A stretch of 64,000 bases of DNA from Stomoxys calcitrans (Eukaryota; Arthropoda; Insecta; Diptera; Muscidae): positions 207,084,435 through 207,148,434 of the forward strand of contig NC_081553.1 of NCBI RefSeq assembly GCF_963082655.1. The letters are read 5' to 3'. The position numbers and the translations under genes are program-made. This document shows positions 1 through 10,270 of this stretch, one piece after another. The notes below the pieces were generated by a model. The model saw nothing but the letters and a program-made list of their open reading frames with translations. It was not told the origin of the DNA and searched no databases. The number at the start of each line of letters is the position of its first letter. The first letter of the stretch is position 1.

Positions 1-881
1 ACACCTCGAAATACTGATCTGGGACCCAACAAAGTATATATATTCTGAATGGTCTCTACTTTCTGATTCGATATAGCCATGTCCTTCCGTCCGGTCCGAA
101 TCGATCTATAACCTGATATAGCTCCCATATAAACCGATCTCCCGATTTGACTTCTTGAGCCCTTACAAGTCGCAATTTGTGTTCGATTTGGCTAAAATTT
201 TGCATGTGGTGTTATGTTATGACTTCCAACAACTGTTCCAAGTACGGTCTAAATCGGTCCATAACCTTTCTCCGTCCGTCCTCCATCCTCAAAGGAGTAA
301 ACCAAAGCTCTTGAAATTTTACACAAATACTTCCTTATAGTGTAGGACGCTTGGGATTATAAATGGCCATTATCGGTCCATGCTTTGATATAGCTGCCAT
401 ATAAACCGATTTTGGATCTAGACTTCTTCAGCCTCTAGAAGGCGCAATTATTTATCGATTTGGCTGTAACAGTGTTTGCTGTGACTTTCAATAACTATTC
501 TAAGTATGGTCGCAATCGGTTCATAACCAGGTATGGCTCCCATATAAGCAGATCTCCCGATTATATTTTTTGAGCCTCTAGAGGGCGCAATTCTTATCCA
601 ATATGGCTGCAATTTTACACAACCATTTTTCATATGACTTTCAACATACGTGCCAAATATGGTTTAAATGGGCTGATATGGCTCCCATATTAACCAATCT
701 TGAATCTTGACTTCTTCAGCTTTTAGAGGGCGCAATTCTTATCAGATTTGGCTAAAATTTGGTACAAGGTGTTTTGTTATGGATTTCAACAACTGTGTTG
801 AATATGGTCCAAATCAGTTTATAACCTGATATAGCTGTCATATAAACCCAGCTCGGATCTTGATTTCATCAGCCTCACCAC
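1..881. repeat. Family A tandem repeat, ~145-153-bp units
   Basis: Degenerate head-to-tail units recognised by the anchor GATATAGCTCCCATATAAAC followed by CGATCTCCCGATTTGACTTC-like sequence. Anchors lie near 121, 393, 536, 681 and 834, so steps are 272 (one unit lost or unreadable), 143, 145 and 153 bp. Each unit also carries CCGATTTGGCTGAAATTTTG and TTATGACTTCCAAC. There is no coding content; the small open frames are repeat shadows. Family identity is inferred from the terminal hairpin at 2487-2519 (DINE-1/Helentron-like). Confidence 0.8.
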
Positions 882-1550
882 TGATAGAAAAATGACGGTA
901 CTTTCTCAATACCGCCTGGTATTATTTTATTCGCGTCATTGGCAATGATTTTTAATGCCATTATCAATTCAATACCAGACAAAGGAGACTTTTAGGAATT
1001 GAAGGTGTCATATTTACATTCTTGTCATCGCGCCAAAAGTGTTGTTGAGCTTTGTACTTAAAATATTGTCCCCATTATAAAATATTTGTTAAACAAACAA
1101 ATAAAATATTTGAATACAATTTGAGTGCGTAAAAACCTGTTTCAACTACCCGAAAGCGGTGCAAATCGAAATTGTGCAAATTCTAAGGACATTCTACATC
1201 AAAAACATTATAGTCTACTGTGTTGATGTATTCATATGAAAACCACTTCTGGGAATTGATGAAAATGGAATCAACTGTTGAATACAAAGAATTGAGGTTG
1301 GCCACGGTGTAACTTTATTTTTCAAATGGATCAAATTGGATTACAAATATTTGCAATGTGTTTTTTTTTTGTTCATTAGGGGTAGAATAATGAATATCGA
1401 TTTGATACTAAAATCAATAACGCTCTGGTGCTAAAACCAATAACTAATTGGTATTAAAACCAATACCAGTTCGGTAATAACTTTTTATTTTATTTTTCAT
1501 CCATACCATCCGATATTGCTTTTGTACCATACGAAGTTGTTTTTCTATCA
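882..1550. mobile_element. Putative non-autonomous TIR element inserted in family A
   Basis: TGATAGAAAAA at 882-892 is the exact reverse complement of TTTTTCTATCA at 1540-1550 (11-bp terminal inverted repeats, with weaker similarity continuing inward to GGTAC). The interior is AT-rich, non-coding, and contains many short CAATACC/GGTATT inverted motifs. The family A repeat stops at the left edge and resumes after about 1595, which fits an insertion. I see no convincing target-site duplication, so the superfamily is unassigned. Confidence 0.4.
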
Positions 1551-2519
1551 ATACCTTATGGTTGTGATATGATCACGTTTGGAATCAACTTTTCTCTGGG
1601 TTCATAACCTGATATATCTGTCATATAAACCGATCTCGGATCTTGACTTCTTGAGACACTACACAAATAACAAATTTCGCCCTGTGCCCACTAAGGAACA
1701 GGAGCAAACTTCTCACATGTCAGCGAGTGCAGTCCGATTCAAGTTTAAGCACAATGATAAGGGGCCTCCTCCTTTTTATAGCCGAGTCCCAACGGCGTGC
1801 TTCTCTCTTTGGAGACAAGTTTTACATGACGAAGTACCTCACATATGTTGCCAGCATTAGGAGGGGAGAACCACCGCTGAAAATTTTTTCTAATGGTCTC
1901 GCCAGGATTCGAAACCAGGCATTCAGTGTCATAGGCGGACATGCTAACCTCTGCGCTATGTTGGTCTCCACTTCCATCGTGCTCTTGAGACACTAGAGGA
2001 CGTTATTATAATATAATTGGGCTGAAATTGCATGCTGTGTTTTGCTATGACTTCCAACATCTATGCCAAGTATGGTCAAAATGGGTATATAACCTGATAT
2101 AGCCCTCATATAAACCGATCCCCCGATTTTACTTATTGAGCCCCTATAGGCGAAATTCTAATCCGATTTGGCGGAGATTTTGCACAACGACTCCTTCTAA
2201 GTCTTCTAATCTTCAACATACCTGCCAAATATCGTCTGAATCGGTCTATAACCTGATATAGCTCCCATATAAACCCATCTCCCGATTTTCTTTCTTGAGC
2301 CTCTAAATTGCACCCTAAATTTTTAACCGATTTGGCTGAAATTTTGCACAATGACTTCTACTATGATGTTCCCCATTCCAACCAAGTATGGCCTGAATCG
2401 GTTTATAATCTGAATTAGCTCCAATAAAGAGATACAGAGTAAAGAACTTGACAAATGCAATCCCTAATGGGGGGTATATAAGATTCAGCTCAGCTGAACT
2501 TAGCACGCTTTTACTTGTA
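1551..2519. repeat. Family A tandem repeat, right part with element terminus
   Basis: Family A units resume with anchors near 1612, 2102 and 2261, interrupted by the SINE at 1662-1982. The segment ends with GATTCAGCTCAGCTGAACTT and then AGCACGCTTTTACTTG (about 2481-2519). The same ending occurs at 14205-14242 as GATTCGGCCCGGACGAACTT. A short palindrome just before a conserved 3' end is the architecture of Helitron/Helentron-type elements. Calling family A a Helentron derivative is inference from this terminus and the tandem core. Confidence 0.65.
1662..1982 (-). mobile_element. tRNA-derived SINE (family S2), with 12-bp target duplication
   Basis: Read on the minus strand, a tRNA-like head has an A-box-like TAGCGCAGAGGTTAGCATG and a B-box-like GGTTTCGAATCC. 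A body shared with the copies at 3648-3962 and 62099-62258 follows (AATGCTGGCAACAT, GTGAGGTACT). This copy continues about 160 bp further to a TTTGTTATTTGTG tail, so it is the longest. It is flanked by perfect direct repeats cttgagacacta at 1650-1661 and 1983-1994, a retroposition target duplication in the family A repeat. Antisense open frames here are incidental. Confidence 0.8.
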
Positions 2520-3647
2520 TGCTTATATAAATCCGTGCAAGACAGAAGTAGTTCTTTTCAGCAGGATATACGAGTTGCCTACAGTGGAACCTGTCTCCTT
2601 GGGTGGAGAGAATGTTCCATTTACAGAAAACGCAAAATACCTGGGTGTTTTGCTGAACAGGAAATTTAACTTCAAATCCAACATTTTGGAAAGGACAAGA
2701 AAGGCCCCTCTCGCCCTTTACACCTGCAAGAGAGCCATTGGCAAAAGTTGGGGATTTAGTGTCATACATTGGATATATACTGCAGTTGTCAGACCTATTA
2801 TGCTATATGGTGTTGTGGTCTGGTGGACGGCGTTTCAAAAATCCACCTACTGCTCAATACTTAACCGTATTCAAAGGATGACTTGTTTGTGCATCACAGC
2901 CGCACTGAGGACGACACCATCTGAAGCACTGAATTTAATGCTACATCTTATGCCTCTGGACATTGTGGCTACCCAAATTGCAGCGACCACTGCCGTGAGT
3001 TTAAAGGAGCTTTCTCATTGGCCATGTGGCGGCCGCGGACAATGTGCTATACTTGATGCCATATCCGATGTTCCAGGCAGTGTGGATTACACCCTACCTG
3101 AGCCGCTTTTTGATAAAAAATTACTGTACCACTGATAGAACCAATTGGAACTATGATATCCCTGGTAACAGAAGTTACATAGAATTTTATACGGATGGTT
3201 CCAGACTAAACGACCAGGTGGGCTTTGGGGTGTACTCTAAAGATTTAGAACTAGTCATATCGCTACAGTGTGTATCCAGCAGAGATCCTTGGAATTAAAG
3301 ATGTGGTGGAATGGCTAAGATATAATATCATTACGACGATTGGCATAAATATCCTCTCAGACAGCCAGGCAGCCATTAAATCCCTAGAGAACGTATATCT
3401 GAACACAAAAACCGCCCTTGACTGTCGCAGATCTCCCAACGAGATGGCAGAACAGTTCAAATTTCACCGGTTCTGGGTGCCGGACCACAGAGATGTCGCA
3501 GGGAATTTTAAAGCAGACGAGCTTGCGAGACTAGGAACTACCTTACACACTACAGGGATACTGGAATCTGTGGGTATGCCTCTAGCGACATGTAAGCTAA
3601 GTTTTCAGGACCAGGCCCAAAGGGTTTTTAGATGGCTTCTATGTATG
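2520..3647 (+). pseudogene. Non-LTR retrotransposon relic: RT C-terminus plus RNase H
   Basis: The first frame (about 2515-3110) matches the region downstream of the RT palm in RNase H-bearing non-LTR elements (I/R1/LOA-like group): NPCKTEVVLFSR, AKYLGVLLNRKFNF, YTAVVRPIMLYGVVVWW. Two frame changes then lead into an RNase H domain: FYTDGS (first Asp) near 3188-3206, AEILG (Glu) near 3276, SDSQAA (Asp) near 3359 and FWVPDHRDVAGN with KADELAR near 3470-3530. The element is 5'-truncated, lacking endonuclease and the RT catalytic YxDD, and is frameshifted at least twice, so it is dead. Its left edge abuts the family A terminus. The SINE at 3648 cuts it on the right. A second copy of the family lies at 10271-12170. 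The clade is assigned from remembered motifs, not a search. Confidence 0.85.
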
Positions 3648-3962
3648 GCATAGTACCTCACAAATTTCGCCAACATTAGGAGGGGAAAAGCACTGCTGAA
3701 AATTTTTTTCCGATGTTCCCGCCAGGATTTGGCGCCCCGGTAGCCGAGTTGGTAGCGTGCTTGGACTACCAATGCAGGTGGCGTGAGTTCGATTCCCGCC
3801 AGATGCCTTGGTCTGTCACTACTGTGATATCACAATGGACCTAAAACTGTCTAAGTGAGTCTGAAAAGGACTGCCACTCTTATCTAACCTAACCTCGCCA
3901 GGATTCAAGCCCAGGCGTTCAGCGTCAAAGCAGGACATGCTAACCTCTGTGCAACGGTGGAC
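3648..3962 (-). mobile_element. SINE family S2, interrupted by a second SINE
   Basis: Two halves of one minus-strand S2 SINE lie at 3648-3729 (3' body, with the complement of GAGGTACTATG and of CCTCCTAATGTTGG) and 3906-3962 (tRNA-like head, complement of AGAGGTTAGCATG and of GGCTTGAATCC). They are separated by the inserted SINE at 3730-3895. Joining the halves at the duplicated cgccaggatt restores the order seen in the uninterrupted copies. Confidence 0.8.
3730..3895 (+). mobile_element. tRNA-derived SINE (family S1), nested in S2
   Basis: The 166-bp insert starts GGCGCCCCGGTAGCCGAG. It has a polymerase III A-box-like TAGCCGAGTTGG near 3740 and a B-box-like AGTTCGATTCCC near 3787, and ends in TAACCTAACCT. 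It is bounded by the direct repeat cgccaggatt at 3720-3729 and 3896-3905, so this is a clean target-primed insertion into an older SINE. S1 and S2 have different tRNA-like heads. Confidence 0.85.
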
Positions 3963-4050
3963 TGCACTTTTACTTGTTTCATTATTATGATACTCTAAAA
4001 ATTTTAAATCCTATATAAGTCCTTGCTATTTAGAACTACCGTACGAATAT

Positions 4051-6736
4051 TTATACCCTACACCACTATTGTGGTACAGGGTGTTATAACTTAAGGCATT
4101 TGTTTGTTAAACCCAGAAGTAAGAGAGATAGACCCACTGATAAGTATACAGATCGAATCTGTCAGAATCACTTTCTGAATCGAAAGACAGACGGACAGAC
4201 AGATAGGTATGTCCATCTGTCTGTCCGTCTGTCTGTCCATGTTAATTTGGGTACAAAGTACAGGTCGCAATTTTCATTCGATCGTCTTAAAATTTGGTTC
4301 ATGCATGTTTTTTGGCCTAGAGATGAAGCCCATTGAAATAGAAAAAAATCGGTTCAGATTTGGGTATAGCTCCCATATATATGTTCGTCCGATTTTCAGT
4401 AATAATGCAATAAAATGGTCATTTGTTAACCGATTCTTTCGAAATTTAGCACCAAGGATTTTCTTTTGACTCTCGATATTTTTATTTATCGGATATCGGT
4501 TCAGATTGAGATATAGCTCTCCTATATATATATCGCCCGATTTTAACTTGTAGAGTCACAGCAAGTGCATTTATTGACCAATCTTACCAAAATTTTGCAC
4601 AATGCTTTCCTCGACGGCTACCACAATATCTGAGAAGTTTGCTTGAAATCGGTTCAGATTTAGATATAGCTCCCATATATATGTTCGTCCGATTTTGGGA
4701 AATATGGCAATAAAATGTCTATTTGTTAACTGATTCTCTTGAAATTTGACAGGAAGTTTTTTCTTATGACTTTCGACGTTACTGATGAATTTCATGGATA
4801 TCGGTTCAGATTAAGATATAGCTATCCTATATATATTTGAGCCGATTTAAACTTGTAGAGTCACAGCTAGTGCATTTATTGACCAATCTTACCAAAATTT
4901 TGCACAACGCTTTCCTCGACGGCTACCACTATATCTGAGAAGTTTGCTCGAAATCGGTTCAGATTTAGATATAGCTTCCATATATATGTTCGACCGATTT
5001 TGACAAATATGACAATAAAATGTCTATTTGGTAACTGATTCTCTTGAAATTTGACAGGAAGTTTTTTCTTATGATTTTCGACGTTGCTGATGAATTTCAT
5101 GGATATCGGTTCAGATAAAGATATAGCTATCCTATATATATTTGGGCCGATTTTAACTTGTAGAGTCACAGCAAGTGCATTTATTGACCAATCTTACCAA
5201 AATTTTGCACAACGCTTTCCTCGACGGCTACCACAATATCTGAGAAGTTTGCTCGAAATCGGTTCAGATTTAGATATAGCTTTCATATATATGTTCGACC
5301 GATTTTGACAAATATGACAATAAAATGTCTATTTGTTAACTGATTCTCTTGAAATTTTGCAGAAAGAATTTTCTTTTGACTCTTGGCATTGCTGGTGAAT
5401 TTCATAGAAATCGGTTCAGATTTCGATATAGCTGCCATATATGTATATCGCCCGATTTTCACTCCAAGAGCCACTGCAAGCGCATTTATTGACCAATCTT
5501 GCCAACATTTTGCACAACACTTTCCTCGACGGCTACCACAATATCTGAGAAGTTTGCTCGAAATCGGTTCAGATTTAGATATAGCTCCCATATATATGTT
5601 CGTCCGATTTTGACAAATATGACAATAAAATGCTTACTTGTTAACCGATTCACTTGAAATTTTGCAAAAAGGATTTTCTTTTGACTCTTGGCATTACTGG
5701 TGAATTTCATAAAAATCGGTTCAGATTTAGATATAGCTGTCAGATATGTATATCTCCCGATTTTCACTTCCATTACCACTGCAAGCGCATTTATTGACCA
5801 ATCCTGCCAAAATTTTGCACAACGCTTTCCTCGACAGCTATCACAATATCTGAGAAGTTTGCTCAAAATCGGTTCAGATTTAGATATAGCTCCCATATAT
5901 ATTTTCGTCCGATTTTGAGAAATATTCCTATAAGTGTTCATTTGTTAACCGATTCTCTCGAAATTTGGCAGGAAGGATTTTCTTATAACTCTCCACATTA
6001 CTGGTGATTTTCATAGAAGTCGGTGCAGATTAAGATATAGCTGCCACATATGTATATCGCCCGATTTTGACTTCCAGAGCCACTGCAAGCGCATTTATTG
6101 ACCAATCTTGCCAGAACTTTGTACAACGCTTTCCTCAACAACTATCAAAATATTTAAGAAGTGGGGTCGAAATCGGTTCAAATTTAAATATAACTCCCAC
6201 ATATATGTTCGCCCGATTTTGAGAAATATTCCAATAAAGTGTTCATTTGTTAACCGATTCTCTCGAAATTTGGCTAGAAAGATTTTCCTATGACTCTCCA
6301 CATTACTGATGAATTTCATAGAAATTGGTTCAGATTTAAATATAGCTGCCATCTATGTATATCGCCTGATTTTCACTCCAAGAGCCACTGCAATCGCTTC
6401 TATTGACCAATTTTGCACAACGCTGTCCTCGACGACTACCACAATATCTGTGAAGTGTGCTTGAAAATGGTTCAGATTTATAGACAGCTCCCATACATAT
6501 GTTGGTCTTATTTTGGGTAAATTGCAATAATGTTGTCATTTGCCAATCGTAGTTGTTATAGTTTGAACATATTTGCTCGAAATTTTATACGGATTGTTTA
6601 ATAACTCCTCTAAAAACATCTTCGAGGTCCATTAAAATTGTTTCAGAATTGTATATAGCTATCACATTGTACTTATAGGGTAGGTGTAGGGTATTATACA
6701 GTCGGCACCGCCCTACTTTAGCCCTTTCTTACTGGT
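4051..6736 (+). mobile_element. DINE-1/Helentron-like element, family B, near full length (B1)
   Basis: The left end is TATACCCTACACCACTATTG, a small palindrome leading into TGTGGTACAGGG. The right end carries GGTGTAGGGTATTATACAG, then a GTCGGCACCG hairpin and a terminus near TTACTGG. ATACCCTACACC at the left and GGTGTAGGGTAT at the right are 12-bp subterminal inverted repeats. Subterminal repeats, a 3' hairpin and a tandem core are features described for DINE-1/Helentron elements; assignment to that group is inference. It encodes no Rep/helicase, so it is non-autonomous. A CTGTCTGTCCGTCTGTCTGT-type simple stretch lies near 4216-4237. Confidence 0.7.
4360..6360. repeat. 305-bp tandem core of element B1
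   Basis: The anchor ATATAGCTCCCATATATATG (with small changes) recurs at about 4669, 4974, 5279, 5584, 5889 and 6193: steps of 305, 305, 305, 305 and 304 bp. Each 305-bp unit is itself two diverged halves of about 152-153 bp; the second-half anchors fall near 4822 and onward. Overlapping 60-150-residue open frames on both strands come from this periodicity and are not genes. Confidence 0.9.
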
Positions 6737-9700
6737 TTTACCATTGGTTCGTAGAAAACCAACAAATTTCTTAAATAAACTTTCCTAGGCCCTTTAAAAA
6801 ATATGTCTTTCTCAATAAGGGCAAACCTTTGACCCTTAATTTTATATTTTGCCTTTCTTGCATATTGCCAACATATTTTATTTTTTTCTCCAAAATAACC
6901 ATCGTCCTTTCCAAAACTCCTCTTTTCAGCACATTCTAATATATACATATTCCCCAAAATTTATTTTTGTATATAAAGTTCCGCATTGACATGCACGTGT
7001 CCACATTACCTTGTTTGTTTTTGTTGTGGCTGCTTAGGTGCTTAAAAATGTTATAGCTGTTGTTGTTGTTGTTCTTGCTGCTGCTGTTATTGTTGTTTTG
7101 TTGCTTGTCCTGGTAATTTATATTGTATGTTATCCTTAATCATTTAGCAGCTACCAAGACTAGGGCATCATCACCATCATTCACATGCTCCTTTAGTGCG
7201 TGTGTGTGTGGTCCAAAAGTGTACAGCATTCGTTATCAGGTTGAATGGCTGTTTACAAGGTCTACTCATACATGCATATATAGGTATGTATGTATGTATG
7301 TGAGTATGTGTATGGACCAAGGTACTTGCTACAAGTTTATTTATTATTGTTGTTGTTTTATTTCGTTGTAATCCTTGAGCAGCCAGGCAATTTTACACCA
7401 CATTCAACGTTAGACATTAGCCACACTTTCTCTCTTACACTCACTGGGGGCACACATGCACACAAACACACTGTATAACTCTATCAAATGATGACATGCC
7501 TACATACAGCAGCCCCTTCAGCCTATGACAAGCCACGTCGATGGGCACTCTACACACAGATGATGCCTAAGAGTACAACGACACAATACGAGATGACGAA
7601 AGCAACAACGAAGGCGACTACGACAATGCCTAGTAAAAAAAAAAAAAAAAACTAGGTAAGCCTGAGTGTAAGTGTGTGGGGGGAGTGTATGTTTTGCTTG
7701 TAGTAGACTGAGTATGACTGAGAGCCCATAAACACGTTTATTGATTATCGATTGGTGGAGGGAGATTAATCGATTGTTCGTTTTGTTTTAAATACCTATG
7801 GGCATTCGTTAGTACCAGGGGTGGGCTTTGATTTTATGAAATTCGTTTATGTAGGTCTTGATTTTAAGATTTTTTTTTCACTTTATTCGTTTTTTTTTAG
7901 AATTTTTTGTGTTTATTTTTTTCTTTAAGACTTTCACTAATACCTTGCCTTTTACTTTTGAGGAATCCAACTTCGTTGCCTTTGTTAAGCTTTATTTTTG
8001 CAATTGTTTGAATTTAAGCCTTAAACAGTGAATATGTTGGTGTGTGTTTTCTTTTTGTCTAAGGGAAAACTTAGATGTGTATGGGGAGTTTAAGGGTTTC
8101 ACTTCGCTACACTGCACTTCTAGTGTTTCTTCTTCTGGTTGTTGTTTGGCTATGTGGTTTGTTATTATTTTATGCCCCATAAAACTCTTTTAACGTTTCG
8201 CCTGGTTTCATTTGCATGTTACCTTGATATGGTTTTTGCATCTCATTTCAATCCTTCATGCTTCCATCATCCACATCATCATTATCGCCATCATCATAAC
8301 TACCGCATATATGTACCAAGGTGGGCAGCTTAATTTACCGCTTTCTGCCTTACGCAAATCACTTATCACGCCACCTTCGAGACCATCACTGCACACTTTC
8401 ACTACTCACTGTGTGTAATATTTTCATTTTCATTATTTTGTTTTAGCAATATTTTAGCTCGTTTTGTATTATTATTCATGAAATTTATTTAAATGCTGAA
8501 ATCACTCATACGCACACCTGGGCACCCACGGAACAACCATAGGAAGGAGATGTCGCAGGAGATGACGTCGTAAAGGATTCGTTCTCTTGCACGTTTTACC
8601 CCCGCCCAAGGGTTGTGTGAAATTTTATTAATTTATTCATAGAATTTCGTTTTGGATGCCACGTTTTTCATATATAAATATTTTTGTAGCAAATGATTTT
8701 TTTGTTGTTGCTGTTTTGCTGGTTTTGTAACGGTTTCCTTTGCTCTAAGCTTCGTAATTTTTCTTCCTCTTCTTGTGCTTATTTTTATATATTTTTTGGC
8801 AAGCTGACACTCACATATCTCACTTCACCTTATGTACAACGAGAGCGTGTGATGTGCGTGTGATTTTTCTCTATTTTTTTTTTGGCAAGTTTATGGCTAG
8901 GCTTTAGCTCTGCATCATCACATTTCTTTTTTGTTGGGAATTCACGTTTCACGCCACGCTTATATTCAAATTTCCTTTCAAACGGATTTCTAGTTTAATT
9001 TGATTGTTTCAAGGCATACCAAATAAACGAATAAAAAAAAACTTCCTCAACACTTTTCACATTTCCTCATTGAATTCCTAAACTTTTGGCCTTTTTTTCA
9101 GTTCATGCTGTGTTGTTGTGTTTTACTCTTCTTTTTCACATTCTCTCTCTGCTTCTTGCTTCTTGGCCTATCAATAATTTATATTTCTTGTTTTTTAGGT
9201 TTTTGATCTGTGTGTGTGTGTGTGTGTATGAATAAAAATCCCGAAATCCGTTGTACTCGTTACACGTCTTTACTTTGCAATTGAACTAGAAACACTGCCA
9301 GAAGGGATGAAAATATTGTGCGGAGTTTCAAATGGAAATGGTTGGTGAGCAACTTGAGCCAGCTAAAGGAAATGAAAAGCTTCCATATTTCCAGCTAACC
9401 CTGTAGTTAAGAGAAATCGCATAGGCAAAGTTAAGTAAGACCAGCTGTTTAAGGGTCCACACACACACACACACTTAAACACTGAAATAAATACAAAGAG
9501 AATGTTTGAAAGCTAGAAACACAAAGCCCAGACAATTTTCATAACCTGGTAATAAAAAGAGAGCAAGAGACACACAAAATTAGAGAGGGAGAGAAAGAGA
9601 AAGAGAGAGAGCGACTAATCAATTTTCAGTTTCTATTCACTCTTAATCCTGGAGTATATAAATTGCAAGCTTTGGGAATTTTGTGTAACACCAAAGAGAG

Positions 9701-10020
9701 TTTTAGATAATTTTGGTTTTGGAAAGAGAACATATTATGATTATTATTCATTTCCTCTCTCCCTCTCTCTTTCTCTTTAGTATTTTTAATACCTTATTAT
9801 TTAATAAAGAGTAATAACATTGGCTAAGCTTTTAAGCAACAAATTTTCTCTTATATGGTGTAACAATATTCACTCACATTAACATAATTTAAAATAACCG
9901 GCTAAATTAAAGTTTTTTCTTCCATGCAATCAACTTTTTTTTGGTAAGAATGTGAAAGGTTTTACTTGGCCAATTTAACATGGAAGTGAAATAACATACT
10001 AAGCGATGGTAAATGAATTT
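6737..10020. other. Non-repetitive AT-rich DNA with microsatellites; no gene seen
   Basis: I find no conserved protein, RNA gene or recognisable transposon here. Contents are simple sequence: GTT/GCT runs near 7054-7105, TATG repeats near 7280-7310, an A-run near 7636, ATC/CAT runs near 8266-8300, a GT run near 9211-9226, GA-rich stretches near 9568-9612 and CT-rich ones near 9755-9778. The last two are complementary in composition and about 150 bp apart. It resembles ordinary fly intron or intergenic DNA and is the longest stretch free of obvious repeats. Confidence 0.6.
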
Positions 10021-10270
10021 TAATATTTTTATAACCTACACCACCGCTGTTGTATAGAGTATTATAACTTTGGGAATTTTTTGTAACATAAAGAAGGATA
10101 CCAGGTAGACCCATTGATAAGTATAGCGATTGGTCTAGAAGCACTTCCTGATTCGATTTAGCTATATCCATCTACCTGTCTGTCCATGTATACTTGTTAT
10201 CAAGGTACAGAACGCATTTTTGTCCCATTGTCATGAAATTTTCCACAAGTCTCCTTTTTGATCCAAGAAC
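10021..10270 (+). mobile_element. Family B element, 5' fragment (B2)
   Basis: It begins ATAACCTACACCACCGCTG (compare the B1 start), then GTATTATAACTT, GTAGACCCATTGATAAGTAT, CTGTCTGTCCATG and a GGTACAGAACGC variant of the B head. It loses similarity near 10270, where the minus-strand non-LTR relic begins. The tandem core and the 3' end are missing. Confidence 0.65.

Noticed and set aside
3732..3800. Possible tRNA gene
   Set aside because: A- and B-box-like sequences are present but no complete cloverleaf with a matching acceptor stem. The element has a target duplication and a SINE body.
5486..5941. 100-150-residue minus-strand frames in the B1 core
   Set aside because: They are translations of the 305-bp tandem repeat, present on both strands, with no independent support.
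7123..7478. Open frames of 62-82 residues in the non-repetitive region
   Set aside because: Driven by TATG and GTT microsatellites, with no conserved pattern.
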